NCBI GenBank assembly: GCA_035764005.1
Contig: DASTZZ010000069.1
Span: forward strand, 1-64,000
Source: Terriglobales bacterium
GTDB lineage: Bacteria > Acidobacteriota > Terriglobia > Terriglobales > Acidobacteriaceae
Direction of reading: 5' to 3'
Length of the DNA stretch: 64,000 nucleotides
In this document: positions 8,960 through 18,284 of the stretch, piece after piece
Numbering within the stretch: the first letter of the stretch is position 1
Layout: each line of letters opens with the position of its first letter
Position numbers and translations under genes: made by a program
Notes under the pieces: model-generated
What the model was told of the DNA's origin: nothing
Databases searched by the model: none
Seen by the model: only the letters and a program-made list of their open reading frames with translations

Positions 8960-10210
8960 TTAATGGATTTTTCGCAGAACCAGCGCGGAGTTCTTTGAAC
9001 CGAACGCAATACAATTGCAAACCGCGTGCTCTACCTCGTGCTTGCGCCCAACTTCGGGAACGTAGTCGAGGTCACAGTCGGGATCGGGGTTATCAAGATT
9101 GATGGTGGGGGGAATCTGCGAGTGATGCATGGCAACAAGCGTCGCCGCGACTCCTGCTGCCCCGCAGGCGCCCTGCGGATGCCCAATCTGGGATTTCAGT
9201 CCCGACATAGGAGTGGAGTGTGCGCGTTCGCCCAAGACCAGCTTGAGTGCTCGAGTTTCAATGCGATCGTTAAGCTGAGTTGACGTGCCATGCAGGTTCA
9301 CATAATCAATGTCACTGCAGGTCACACCAGCCTCCTGCATTGCTATAGAAATCGCGCGCGCCGGTTCCTCGCCGCATTCAGCCAAACGCACGCGATGGAA
9401 GGCCTCGCAGGTAGACCCGTATCCTGCGATCTCCGCATATATGTGCGCTCCGCGTGCGCGGGCGTGTTCGTACTCCTCCAGCACAAACATCCATGAGCCT
9501 TCGGCTACAACGAAGCCATCGCGGTCCTGAGAAAAAGGACGCGAGCCTCGCTCCGGATCGTGATTCCAGGAAGTCGTCATGATCTTCATCAGGCAAAAGC
9601 CCTTCATGATCCCGGGTGCGAGCGGTACGTCGACGCCTCCCACGAGCAGCACCGGAAGAGTTCCGAATTGGATCTGTCGGAGCGCGTAGCCGAGCGCGTC
9701 TGTTGATGACGTACAGCCTGTTGTGAATACGTGGCTAAAGCCGCGGAAGCCGAAGCGCATGCTCACTTCGCTGGACAACGTTCCCATCGTTCCACTGGGA
9801 ATGCTGAATAAGCTTGCCTGCTTTACATTCCCCTGAAAGTAGTGGCGGTATTGCTCTTCGCTGAACTCCTGCGCTCCGCCTCCGCTGCCCAGCATTACGC
9901 CCACGTCGCGCTTCTCGTCCATGCTCATGGATTCAGGAACGAATCCGGCATCCTTCAGCGCTTCATGAGAGGCCGCGATTGCCAAAGGCACTGCACGAGA
10001 GACGTGCTTACGTTCGCGCGCATCGATCCACGCGAACTCATCGAAATCGGTGATCTCTCCCGCAATCTGCACGGGCAAATTGCTCGTGTCAAAGCGCGAG
10101 ATGCGCTTTACTCCGCTCTTTCCCGCAAGTATTGCGCGGCAAAATGCATCTTTTCCAATTCCGTTTGGGCTCACTACGCCCATACCTGTGATGACGGCGC
10201 ATTTGGCCAT
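8960..10210 (-). CDS. Beta-ketoacyl-[ACP] synthase, FabF-like
   Basis: A 416-residue condensing enzyme of the thiolase fold. The Cys-His-His triad is intact: C166 (TTGCTSSTD), H307 (NLHGTSTQLND) and H344 (SQIGHPQGACG), with K339 before it. KAS II enzymes elongate acyl-ACP with malonyl-ACP. No ACP, FabD, FabG or FabZ gene is nearby, so this is a free-standing copy that may serve a specialised lipid or secondary product rather than the main cycle. It is 116 bases downstream of the epimerase gene on the same strand. Confidence 0.88.
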   Translation of the reverse strand: MAKCAVITGMGVVSPNGIGKDAFCRAILAGKSGVKRISRFDTSNLPVQIAGEITDFDEFAWIDARERKHVSRAVPLAIAASHEALKDAGFVPESMSMDEKRDVGVMLGSGGGAQEFSEEQYRHYFQGNVKQASLFSIPSGTMGTLSSEVSMRFGFRGFSHVFTTGCTSSTDALGYALRQIQFGTLPVLLVGGVDVPLAPGIMKGFCLMKIMTTSWNHDPERGSRPFSQDRDGFVVAEGSWMFVLEEYEHARARGAHIYAEIAGYGSTCEAFHRVRLAECGEEPARAISIAMQEAGVTCSDIDYVNLHGTSTQLNDRIETRALKLVLGERAHSTPMSGLKSQIGHPQGACGAAGVAATLVAMHHSQIPPTINLDNPDPDCDLDYVPEVGRKHEVEHAVCNCIAFGSKNSALVLRKIH

Positions 10211-10326
10211 CGGTTCGGGCCCTCAGTGCCGATTGTATGCCGGGGGATGATGCGGTGCTCGGAAGAGCGGATTTCAGTCGACGTGGAGCGCTAGTCAACC
10301 TGACCACTAGACGCTGAGAAACCGCT

Positions 10327-11283
10327 TCAATTCGATGCGGCAGCGAACGAATGTTTATACCACTCGACCGTACGCCGCAATCCTTCTTCGAAGTTGACGG
10401 TCGGCTCGTATCCGAAAGCTGCTTTTGCGCGTGAGATATCCGCTAAAGAATGTTTCACGTCTCCAGTCCGGGGCTCTGCGTAACGAGGCTTTCCCGAGTA
10501 ACCGATAATGCCGGACAACATTCGGAATGTTTCATTTAAGGAATATCTATCTCCGGTGGCAACATTGAAAACCTTGCCGCAGACCTTCTCCGCCGGAGCT
10601 GCGCACGCCAAGAGATTCGCGTTCACGGCGTTCTCAACATAAGTGAAGTCGCGGCTCTGCTCTCCATCGCCAAAAATTGTGCAGGTCTCTCCGGCAAGCA
10701 TTTGGGAAATAAAGCGAGCCAGCACTCCGGAATATTGGGAAGTAGGATCCTGATGCGGTCCAAAAATGTTGAAGTAGCGCAGCGACACCGTCTCGAGACC
10801 GTACACACTGTGGAATGAGCTGAGGTAAAGCTCCCCTGTCAGCTTTTGCACGGCATAAGGGGAAATGGGATTCGACTGCATGGTTTCCTGCTTTGGCAAA
10901 GTTGGCGTGTCGCCATATGCAGACGAGGAGGCGGCATAGATCACTCGCTTGACCTTGGCGTCCCGCGCTGCGAGCAGCAGGTTGAAAGTGCCGTTGATAT
11001 TTGCTTCATGGCTCTTGAGCGGATCCGCTACCGACCTGGGAACAGACGCGAGTGCGGCTTGATGCAGAACATAGTCCGCGCCCTGGCACATTTCGCCGAC
11101 GCCCTCGGCGTCAAGAAGATCGATTTCGCGAAATTCAATCTTTCGCTCCAATCCGCAAAGATTTTCGCGTTTTCCGGTTTCGAAGTTGTCGAAACCGCGC
11201 ACAGTCTCGCCGCGACGGACGAGTTCCTGCGCGAGATTGGATCCGATGAAGCCGGCGATTCCCGTGATCAGATAGGTAGCCAT
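10327..11283 (-). CDS. NAD-dependent sugar-nucleotide epimerase/dehydratase (extended SDR)
   Basis: A 318-residue extended SDR protein. The Rossmann motif TGIAGFIG (7-14), the catalytic Ser region AASSSAYGD (118-125) and Tyr143/Lys147 (YAVQK) are intact. Sequence such as RYFNIFGPHQDPTSQYSGV is typical of UDP-GlcNAc/UDP-Glc 4-epimerase relatives (WbpP/Gne group), suggesting interconversion of UDP-hexoses or N-acetylhexosamines for surface polysaccharide. The exact substrate is uncertain. No glycosyltransferase genes are adjacent. The start at 11283 is the only ATG before the nucleotide-binding motif. Confidence 0.88.
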   Translation of the reverse strand: MATYLITGIAGFIGSNLAQELVRRGETVRGFDNFETGKRENLCGLERKIEFREIDLLDAEGVGEMCQGADYVLHQAALASVPRSVADPLKSHEANINGTFNLLLAARDAKVKRVIYAASSSAYGDTPTLPKQETMQSNPISPYAVQKLTGELYLSSFHSVYGLETVSLRYFNIFGPHQDPTSQYSGVLARFISQMLAGETCTIFGDGEQSRDFTYVENAVNANLLACAAPAEKVCGKVFNVATGDRYSLNETFRMLSGIIGYSGKPRYAEPRTGDVKHSLADISRAKAAFGYEPTVNFEEGLRRTVEWYKHSFAAASN

Positions 11284-11369
11284 AACAATGCGAACCTATT
11301 GTATGGGAGTCGAAGTCCGAATGCGCTGCGATGCCGTTACGGATAGTAGATCCAAAGCCGACTCGACCT

Positions 11370-11843
11370 TCAATACTCAGAGCGAATTCCGAGCACGCGG
11401 AAATCGTTGAGAAATGATTTCACGACGAATACGACGCGATTATTGCTGTGAGGGTCTGGAGGGCGGAGAAAGAAGCCCTTGTCGGAAACGAATGGCAAAG
11501 AGTTATGAACGATGCCTTCGGTAATCTCGCCGTCTTTAAAGCGGATTTTGATCCATAGGCCCTCGATTTGCGGATTGCGCTCGAAGAATTTTACCTCTAC
11601 GTAGTCGGTCCGTCCTTCGAGGGTTTTAACGAAGAAGAGGGCTTTCGCAGTATGCAGATCGACGGTTCGCTTGCTGCCGTCCTGCAGCTCAAGCGCGACT
11701 TGAGGAGGCAGGGTGCTCCCGATCGCGCCCGCGGCGAGAGGATCAAATGATTGGGTTTGCTCCAGATAGCCCTTAATCAGCGAGCCATCGGCGAGGTGCG
11801 CAACAACCTTAAGGTCATCCCGGTTGCCGGTCGGCATGTGCAA
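11370..11843 (-). CDS. Hypothetical protein with duplicated short beta motif, 157 aa
   Basis: An unrecognised small soluble protein. Two similar segments are visible, LKVVAHLADGSLIKGYLEQ near the N-terminus and IKIRFKDGEITEGIVHN near residue 100, which suggests an internal duplication of a small beta-barrel or PilZ-like unit. It starts five bases after the response-regulator stop codon, so it is very probably in the same transcript as the kinase and regulator and may act with them. The start is either the first ATG (11843) or the ATG two codons on. Confidence 0.7.
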   Translation of the reverse strand: MHMPTGNRDDLKVVAHLADGSLIKGYLEQTQSFDPLAAGAIGSTLPPQVALELQDGSKRTVDLHTAKALFFVKTLEGRTDYVEVKFFERNPQIEGLWIKIRFKDGEITEGIVHNSLPFVSDKGFFLRPPDPHSNNRVVFVVKSFLNDFRVLGIRSEY

Positions 11844-11847
11844 CAGC

Positions 11848-13305
11848 TTACCTCAAGCCGGTTCGAGTCTCCGATAACCGATTTGAGCCAGGGGGAACGA
11901 TCTGGTACTGCTTGATCTTGTAAAGCAAGGCTTTATAGCTGATGTTCAGCCGCGCCGCAGCTAGCTTACGGTTCCAGTTTGTGGCTGTTAGCGCCTGCTC
12001 AATGGCTCGCAACTCAGCTTCATCTTTCAGGCTGCGAACGAGCGATTTCAGCCCGCCTTCCGGAGTTCCTGCCGGAGTTCCATTCGGGGAATCTGGCGTT
12101 CCGCCGAGGCCCTTGCTCTTGGCCTCCAGTTCGGAAATGGCCATGTCTTCGTCCTGAAGCACGAGATAGCGCTTCACGAAGTTGCCCAACTCGCGCAGAT
12201 TGCCCGGCCAGTGATACTGCACACAGGCGCGCAGCAGACGTTCTGAGTAGGCAAGAGGTGGATGAGCATACCGCTCGGAAAGTCGATTCATGAAGTGCTT
12301 GAGCAGCAGCGGAATTTCTTCGCGGCGCTCGCGTAGCGGCGGAATCTGCATCGTGAACGCGTTCAGCCGGTAATACAGATCTTCGCGCAGAGTCTTGTTC
12401 GCAATCGCTTCCTGAATGTTGATGTTGGTTGCCGCCAGCACGCGCACGTCAACCGTGATGTTCGAGCGGCTGCCGAGGCGTGAAAACGATCCGTCCTGCA
12501 GGACGTGGAGAAGTTTTGCCTGCAGTGGCGTGCTCATCTCGCCGATTTCGTCCATCAGGATCGTGCCCTTGTTGCACAGCTCGAACTTTCCCGGTTTGGG
12601 ACGACTCGCGCCAGTGAAAGCTCCCGCTTCGTATCCGAAAAGTTCGCTTTCCAGCAGTTCTGCCGGCAACGCCGCGCAGTTCACCTTCAACAGCGGACGA
12701 TGCGCGCGGATGGACATCTTGTGAATCAATCGCGCGAGAATTTCTTTACCGACTCCGCTTTCTCCGAGGAGCAATACGGGAACATCGACTTTCGCGACCA
12801 GCGAAACCTGGGCGCGAATCTGCTTCATCTGCGGGCTGGCCGCGAGGAAGAAGAGATCGTCTTCCAGATTCTCGACTTCGACATCGTCGGAAACTGAGTA
12901 TTGCTGCAGATCTTTCTTGCCCTTTTCCGACTTGTCTTGTTCGAGGCAGCGCTTCAGGACAGCATCGAGCTCCGACTTGTAGAAAGGCTTGGTGACGTAG
13001 TCGAGCGCGCCGAGCTTAATCGCCTGCACGACCGTGCTCGTATCACTCACACAGGAAAGAACAACGATCTTCTGGTCGGGACGAACCTTCTTGCATTCCT
13101 CGATCGTCTGCAACCCATTCATGCTGGGCATTGCCATATCGAGAAGAATGAGGCTTGGACTCAAGCCCTCACGAACCCGCTTCACCGCCTCGAAGCCGCT
13201 GTTGGCGGTTTCTACGGCGTAGTTGTCCACCTCGAGCAGAGTCTTCGTATAGCGAAGCATGCTCGGTTCATCATCAACAATCAGAATGGTGGGATTTGCG
13301 TTCAT
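11848..13305 (-). CDS. Sigma-54-dependent response regulator (NtrC family)
   Basis: A 485-residue response regulator with three domains: receiver (about 5-120; acidic pocket D11/D12, phospho-acceptor D56, K106), AAA+ sigma-54 interaction domain (about 150-395; Walker A GESGVGKE at 181-188, GAFTGA loop at 228-233, Walker B ILMDE) and a Fis-type helix-turn-helix at the end ([20 protein letters not shown]). A Gly/Pro-rich linker precedes the DNA-binding domain. It should hydrolyse ATP to open sigma-54 promoters when phosphorylated. Its start codon overlaps the stop of the upstream kinase by four bases, so the two form a two-component pair. The DNA-binding helix closely resembles that of the activator at 15410-16474. 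Confidence 0.93.
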   Translation of the reverse strand: MNANPTILIVDDEPSMLRYTKTLLEVDNYAVETANSGFEAVKRVREGLSPSLILLDMAMPSMNGLQTIEECKKVRPDQKIVVLSCVSDTSTVVQAIKLGALDYVTKPFYKSELDAVLKRCLEQDKSEKGKKDLQQYSVSDDVEVENLEDDLFFLAASPQMKQIRAQVSLVAKVDVPVLLLGESGVGKEILARLIHKMSIRAHRPLLKVNCAALPAELLESELFGYEAGAFTGASRPKPGKFELCNKGTILMDEIGEMSTPLQAKLLHVLQDGSFSRLGSRSNITVDVRVLAATNINIQEAIANKTLREDLYYRLNAFTMQIPPLRERREEIPLLLKHFMNRLSERYAHPPLAYSERLLRACVQYHWPGNLRELGNFVKRYLVLQDEDMAISELEAKSKGLGGTPDSPNGTPAGTPEGGLKSLVRSLKDEAELRAIEQALTATNWNRKLAAARLNISYKALLYKIKQYQIVPPGSNRLSETRTGLR

Positions 13306-14153
13306 TGTTGTTCTTTCGTCCTCATCGGAAGAAGCAAAGAAAACGTGCTGCCATTACCGGGTTCACTCTCGACCCAAATCTTGCCGCCATGCGCTTCGAT
13401 TAAACGGCGCGCGATGGCAAGTCCGAGACCCATGCCGTGGGAGTCGGAGGTCTGCTGTAACCTGAGAAACTCGTTGAAAATTTCCTGATGATATTCGGCA
13501 GGTATGCCTGGTCCGTTATCGCAAATGCTTATGCGGACCGCGTTCGGTTGAGAATTACTTGAGGTTCTCCGCTCAGTTGCAATCGGCAGATTTTGTCTAT
13601 AAGTGCGTCGTTCCCAAAGGTAGGCAGCTGTGCTCACGCGGACATTGCCGCCCACTGGAGTAAACTTCACCGCATTGTCGATCAGATTTGAAATTACGTG
13701 CTGCAGCTTGAGCTGATCGAAGAGCAGCGGTTTCAGACCGCTGTCCGGACGAAATTCCCAGCGCAAGCGCTTCTGCTCGAAGCGGCTCGACCAGTGCTCC
13801 AACACTTCGGCGACACACTCGTTCACATTGCCGAGTTCTTTGCCGATACGGATCTTGCCCGATTCCAGTGCACTAAAAGCGAGAAAGTCTTGCACAAAGC
13901 GCTGCAATCGCAGCCCGCTCTGTTTCATCTCTTCCAGAACTTTTCTTTGTTGCTCGTTGAGAGGTCCGAGAAGCTGGCCAAGGAGCAGATCGGTATAGCC
14001 AGTCATCACCGAAAGCGGAGTCTTTAACTCGTGCGCGGCAGATGCCAGGGCAATCGTGCGCCGGAAGATGTCCTGTTTCAGAGAGTCTTCAATTTCAAGC
14101 CGTGAGGCGGACGGGTTCGTACCACCGACAGCCTGACCAGGGGAACTAGACAC
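13302..14153 (-). CDS. Soluble sensor histidine kinase
   Basis: A 283-residue kinase with HisKA (phospho-acceptor H41 in [10 protein letters not shown]) and HATPase domains (N box [11 protein letters not shown]1 DNGPGIP, G2 [10 protein letters not shown]). It lacks any transmembrane or PAS sensor domain, having only about 35 residues before the H box, so it must sense an intracellular signal or partner. The GTG start at 14153 has GGAG six bases upstream. It overlaps the response regulator by four bases and is probably translationally coupled to it. Confidence 0.9.
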   Translation of the reverse strand: MSSSPGQAVGGTNPSASRLEIEDSLKQDIFRRTIALASAAHELKTPLSVMTGYTDLLLGQLLGPLNEQQRKVLEEMKQSGLRLQRFVQDFLAFSALESGKIRIGKELGNVNECVAEVLEHWSSRFEQKRLRWEFRPDSGLKPLLFDQLKLQHVISNLIDNAVKFTPVGGNVRVSTAAYLWERRTYRQNLPIATERRTSSNSQPNAVRISICDNGPGIPAEYHQEIFNEFLRLQQTSDSHGMGLGLAIARRLIEAHGGKIWVESEPGNGSTFSLLLPMRTKEQQ

Positions 14154-14406
14154 GCTTTTCTCCGTTTCCGGCGGGAAAATCCGCGATGACCGGGAACTGC
14201 TGCTTGATTGTTATTCACACGAGGGTTTTGTTCAGGGCCGAGGGAGGGGTTTAGCCCACGAAGATGCCACTCTCGTTAAATCCTACTCCGCTAACAGTAT
14301 CGCAATTTTTTGCGATTCTCAAGAGAAGTTTTGCAGAAATCCGGCCGGAAGTGGCTGAAACTACTATGAGTAATCCTAGATGGTTACCAAATCGAAGCGA
14401 ACTGCG

Positions 14407-14799
14407 CTAAGCATCCCCTAGGGCAGAGGAAGCGGCTTGGGCAAGAAAATCGTAACTGTGAATGGCCGCCGCGATTCCAATTTTCCCCGTCTCTGGATCG
14501 GTCTGGACACGTACAACTTTGCCCTTGCAGGAAACTTGGATGGCTGCCGTCCTCGTCAATTCGGGAGGAAGCGTCATGGTGAACTCGATCTCCGAGTTCT
14601 CCTGGATTTCACAGTTGACGTAGAAAAACACTCCACTCGCGCTCACATCGCGAGTCTTTGCATGCACCGTGGCGTCTGAACCGGGAAGCCGCAACCAAAC
14701 CGGCATTTCCAGAGGAAATCTGGGGAGTACGCGCTTCTCTTCCAAGGGCAAGGTCCTGTTCCTGAGATTTTCGCGTTCTGCAATCAATCCGAGCGACAT
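14407..14799 (-). CDS. PilZ-domain protein
   Basis: A 130-residue single-domain PilZ protein. The c-di-GMP-binding signature is present: arginines R23 and R27 in EKRVLPRFPL and DVSASG at 51-56. It is predicted to bind cyclic di-GMP and report it to a partner. It lies between the kinase/regulator operon and the second sigma-54 activator, which suggests, but does not prove, that the cluster links c-di-GMP to sigma-54-controlled genes. Confidence 0.85.
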   Translation of the reverse strand: MSLGLIAERENLRNRTLPLEEKRVLPRFPLEMPVWLRLPGSDATVHAKTRDVSASGVFFYVNCEIQENSEIEFTMTLPPELTRTAAIQVSCKGKVVRVQTDPETGKIGIAAAIHSYDFLAQAASSALGDA

Positions 14800-15409
14800 A
14801 TCGAGAAAGCTGACTCGTGTACCGGTGACCGGCGCTCTATTGGTACCGAACGCTCTTACCTATCGGGCCGGCATCCCTCTTGCCGGACCTTGTGCGCTAT
14901 ATTGCAGTTTCTCGACCATCTGCAAGATCCGAGCAAGTGTTGATTTCAAAGGAGTTTCTCTGCGAAATCAAGAGTTTCCACCACTCCGGTAAGTGCAAAG
15001 CGGTGCACACGGAATGGTAACCGAAGTGATTACCTCTGGCTTTTTGCGTTCACGGGATTGCTAGCTGATCGTCCATCTTTCCCTCACCATATTGTGATCG
15101 AGAGCGTACAAGCGCGATGTCTCCCGATCTCCGAAACGGTACTTGAGGGAAAGCACTTTATCTCAAAACTGAAACGATTTGCACTGCATCGTGCGAGTAG
15201 GGACATGTGGCGACACCATGTAAGACAGCAAAACCGAAGGTCAGGAATAACGAGATTAAGTTCTCGTAATCATCGGTTTACAGCACCGTCCCGGTAGTTT
15301 TCCACAGTCGAAAACGTCCATTTCCAGAGTTGGTCGCGAATATGCAAATAAATGCATCGGGAGTCTGTCGCCTCATGATTCGCAAGCGCCAGATTCGGAG
15401 AGTGACTCT
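14800..15409. other. 610-bp intergenic region without recognised gene
   Basis: This is the divergent spacer between the PilZ gene and the sigma-54 activator gene. Open frames here are short and do not look coding. It holds small inverted repeats such as GGCCGGCATCCCTCTTGCCGG-like sequence near 14870-14895. I looked for a TGGC-N7-TTGC sigma-54 promoter and found none. A 12-codon frame from 15375 ends across the GTG start at 15410 and may be chance. Confidence 0.5.
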
Positions 15410-16474
15410 GTGAGCGCAACCGCATTTGCGAATGGACATTCAGGACTCCTGGCTGGATTCCCGCCAGAGCGCGTGGTTTTCGGCAGCACAGAACGCATGC
15501 AGTCGCTACAGCGCAAACTGCACATTGTCGCGCAGGCGAACGTTCCCGTGCTGATCACGGGCGAAAACGGAACCGGCAAAGAGATCATGGCGCGCATGAT
15601 CCACCAGCACTCCGGCATCAGCGATGGACCATTCGTGAAGGTCAACTGTCCGGCAATCCCGGGCACACTGCTTGAGAGCGAGTTATTCGGCTATGAGCGC
15701 GGTGCGTTCACTGGCGCGTACGCAGCGAAGCCCGGTCGCGTGGAAATGGCCAATCGCGGTACTCTCTTCCTCGATGAAATCGGGGAGATGGACCTCGGTA
15801 TTCAGGCCAAGCTGCTGCAACTTCTGCAGGACGGGCAATTCAGCAGGATCGGCGGACAGGAAGATCGCAAAGTCGATGTCAGAGTAATCTGCGCGACGAA
15901 TCGCAGCCTTGAGACCGAAGTCGCATCCGGCCGATTCCGCCAGGATCTCTTCTACCGCATCAATGTTGTTCAAATCCAAGTGCCGCCGCTCCGCCATCGC
16001 GCACAGGACATTCCAATGCTCGTCCACTATTTCCTGCAGCTCTATTGCGACAAATTCTCGGTACGTCCAAAGCCGATCTCGTCCTCGCTGCTCGAAATGA
16101 TGCAGAACTACTCCTGGCCGGGAAACATTCGCCAGCTTGAGAACCTGATGAAGCGCTACGTCATCCTCGGCAACGACGAAGCCGTCACCTCAGAGCTCAT
16201 AGTGCGCAATGGCGATTGCTTCGATCCCGTGATCCCAGCAGACGGCAAAATCTCACTCAAGAAGGCCACTCGTGACGCCGTCCGGGAACTCGAACGCCGA
16301 ATCATCCTCAAAGTTCTGCACGCCCATAACTGGAACCGCAAGCGAGCCGCTCGGGCCATGAGCATCAGCTATCGCGCTCTGCTCTACAAGATCCAGGAGA
16401 CGGGAATCAGTCCAGGCAGGGGCGTTCCGATCGATCTGCTCGACGAGGAACCCGTTGACGCTGTCGTAAATTGA
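15410..16474 (+). CDS. Sigma-54-dependent activator without receiver domain
   Basis: A 354-residue protein made only of an AAA+ sigma-54 activator domain (Walker A GENGTGKE at 51-58, GAFTGA at 98-103, Walker B LFLDE) and a Fis-type helix-turn-helix (NWNRKRAARAMSISYRALLY). With no receiver or sensing domain, it is probably controlled by its amount or by a partner protein, as in PspF-type activators. The start is a GTG at 15410 with GGAG about 10 bases upstream. Its DNA-recognition region differs only slightly from that of the response regulator at 11848-13305, so the two may share target sites. Confidence 0.9.
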   Translation: MSATAFANGHSGLLAGFPPERVVFGSTERMQSLQRKLHIVAQANVPVLITGENGTGKEIMARMIHQHSGISDGPFVKVNCPAIPGTLLESELFGYERGAFTGAYAAKPGRVEMANRGTLFLDEIGEMDLGIQAKLLQLLQDGQFSRIGGQEDRKVDVRVICATNRSLETEVASGRFRQDLFYRINVVQIQVPPLRHRAQDIPMLVHYFLQLYCDKFSVRPKPISSSLLEMMQNYSWPGNIRQLENLMKRYVILGNDEAVTSELIVRNGDCFDPVIPADGKISLKKATRDAVRELERRIILKVLHAHNWNRKRAARAMSISYRALLYKIQETGISPGRGVPIDLLDEEPVDAVVN

Positions 16475-16791
16475 AAATGCTGGTTACCGTGGATAACGCT
16501 GAGCAGGCACTTCGCTGCTAACAGCCTAAAAAACAGCGTAAGAAATCCGACTTTGCTGTTTTTCGCCCATTTTCCGCAAATTTCACCGAAAGAACAGCGA
16601 AAAACAACGTAAGAACACCGAAAAATTTCGTTCTTCGTAATAAGACGCAGTTGTGCAGTATGAGACAGGGGATGGTGCTCTTGCGACGAGTGCAACGATG
16701 CGTCCCAGCAGACTTCGACCCGCCCCACATGTTGGCCGCGTCTGAGTGAACGTTGAGCGAACCACGGCTCGGCGGAGCGGCGCCTACGCGG
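16475..16791. other. Intergenic region with imperfect direct repeats
   Basis: No gene is recognised. Between about 16527 and 16640 related A-rich strings recur, such as AACAGCGTAAGAAATC and AACAACGTAAGAACACCG, which suggests a degenerate repeat. The region separates the sigma-54 activator from the convergent threonine aldolase gene. Confidence 0.4.
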
Positions 16792-17877
16792 CTAGCCGCA
16801 CACGGCTCGAATCGCCTCAACCGCCTGTTCGCAGTCTTCGCGAGTGACGTCAAAATGGGTAACCAACCTCACCAGCGACTGGCTCACCGCGCTGGCAATC
16901 ACATTTTTCTCTTTCAGGCGCTGCAGAAAGGCCGCTGAATCCAGCTTTGTGCCGCTGATATCAAAGATGACGATATTCGTTCGGACTTTTTCGGGTGCGA
17001 TTTTGATACCGGGAACGTCAGCCAGCGAGCCAGCGAGCCATCTGGCATTGGTGTGATCCTCGTCGAGACGGTTCGGCATCTCTTCTAATGCAATGAGGCC
17101 TGCAGCGGCCAGCACACCAGCCTGCCTCATGCCTCCACCCAGAGCTTTGCGCACCGAGCGCGCCTGATCGATGAATTTGCGACTACCAACCAGCATCGAT
17201 CCGACGGGCGCCCCCAGGCCTTTTGACAAGCAGAACATTACTGAGTCGACCTTGCCTGCCACTTCGGCCACGGGACGCCCAAGTGCAACGGCCGCGTTGA
17301 AGATGCGTGCGCCATCCAGATGCACTGGGATGCCGCGGTCATGCGCCTGCCGGCAAATCTCGTTCGTCACTTCAGGGGCAGTAATCGCACCTCCAGCCAT
17401 GTTGTGTGTATTTTCAAGTTCGATTAGCCCAGTCTGGGCTCGCGCATAACTGGAAGAAGGAATTTTGTTCTTGATCTCGCTCCAGGTCAGAATTCCGTCT
17501 TCGCCTCGCAAGGTGCGAATCAGGCAGCCCGAGAACAGTGCCGGCATCGCCATCTCCCAGTCGAGAATGTGGGCGCGCTCCTCGCAGATGATCTCCTGCC
17601 CAGGTCGAGTGTGGACCTTGATCGCGATCTGATTGCCCATCGTGCCCGTCGGCACAAACAGCGCAGCCTCACGTCCGAAGATGCGAGCCGCAGAGGCTTC
17701 CAGCCGGTTTACGGTCGGATCTTCGCCGTAAACGTCATCGCCAACCTCCGCCTCCGCCATGGCGCGTCGCATGGCCGGTGTTGGGCGCGTAACTGTATCG
17801 CTGCGCAGATCAATTACACGCGGTGCTACTGATGCGGGCTCATCTTGCTCGAGAAATTCCAGGGCAGGTTTGCTCAT
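16792..17877 (-). CDS. ltaE: Low-specificity L-threonine aldolase
   Basis: A 361-residue fold-type-I PLP enzyme of the beta-eliminating lyase/threonine aldolase family. The PLP lysine is K219 ([12 protein letters not shown]), with D188 and R191 in HLDGARIFN for cofactor and substrate binding, and the N-terminal [19 protein letters not shown] is characteristic. It cleaves threonine or allo-threonine to glycine and acetaldehyde in the cytoplasm. The length is slightly above the usual 330-345 because of about 18 extra N-terminal residues. It is monocistronic. Confidence 0.9.
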   Translation of the reverse strand: MSKPALEFLEQDEPASVAPRVIDLRSDTVTRPTPAMRRAMAEAEVGDDVYGEDPTVNRLEASAARIFGREAALFVPTGTMGNQIAIKVHTRPGQEIICEERAHILDWEMAMPALFSGCLIRTLRGEDGILTWSEIKNKIPSSSYARAQTGLIELENTHNMAGGAITAPEVTNEICRQAHDRGIPVHLDGARIFNAAVALGRPVAEVAGKVDSVMFCLSKGLGAPVGSMLVGSRKFIDQARSVRKALGGGMRQAGVLAAAGLIALEEMPNRLDEDHTNARWLAGSLADVPGIKIAPEKVRTNIVIFDISGTKLDSAAFLQRLKEKNVIASAVSQSLVRLVTHFDVTREDCEQAVEAIRAVCG

Positions 17878-18007
17878 AATTGAATGAGACTACACTTTTC
17901 GTCGCGCACAAAAGAAATGGTGGCTGAACGATGGCGAGCATCGCTGATTGAGCCTGTAGATTTCATCGACAGCCTTATTCATCGCTTGATCGTATGATGG
18001 CACCATA

Positions 18008-18259
18008 ATGGCGTCACGCATGCAAGTAAGCCTCGACTGCGAGACACATCAACACGCGCGCCGACGCGCTAGCCAGCTCGGAGTATCTCTGGCAGAGTAC
18101 TTTCGCCGGCTAGTCTCCCGCGATCTGGCCGGACTCGAAACCAACGCTGATGTGGATCGCATCTTCGATCTCGGCGATTCGGGCGGTTCAGATTTTGCGA
18201 GAAACAAGACTGAGATGATTGCCGGAGCCATGGCTTCCTCCCGCAAGCGATTGCGGTAA
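18008..18259 (+). CDS. Ribbon-helix-helix antitoxin-like protein (orphan)
   Basis: An 83-residue protein. The N-terminal strand MQVSLDCETHQHARRRA followed by GVSLAEYFRRLVSRDLAG looks like a ribbon-helix-helix DNA-binding unit as in VapB/CopG-type antitoxins. The tail (DRIFDLGDSGGSDFARNKTE) would be the toxin-binding part. No toxin gene follows: the next gene is the convergent hemW-like gene 26 bases away. It may be an orphan left after toxin loss or a stand-alone repressor. Confidence 0.65.
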   Translation: MASRMQVSLDCETHQHARRRASQLGVSLAEYFRRLVSRDLAGLETNADVDRIFDLGDSGGSDFARNKTEMIAGAMASSRKRLR

Positions 18260-18284
18260 TTGTTGAGAAAGCGCAGATATCGAA

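Noticed and set aside
15039-15060. Sigma-54 promoter before the receiver-less activator
   Set aside because: TGGC and TTGC strings occur close together but with the wrong spacing.
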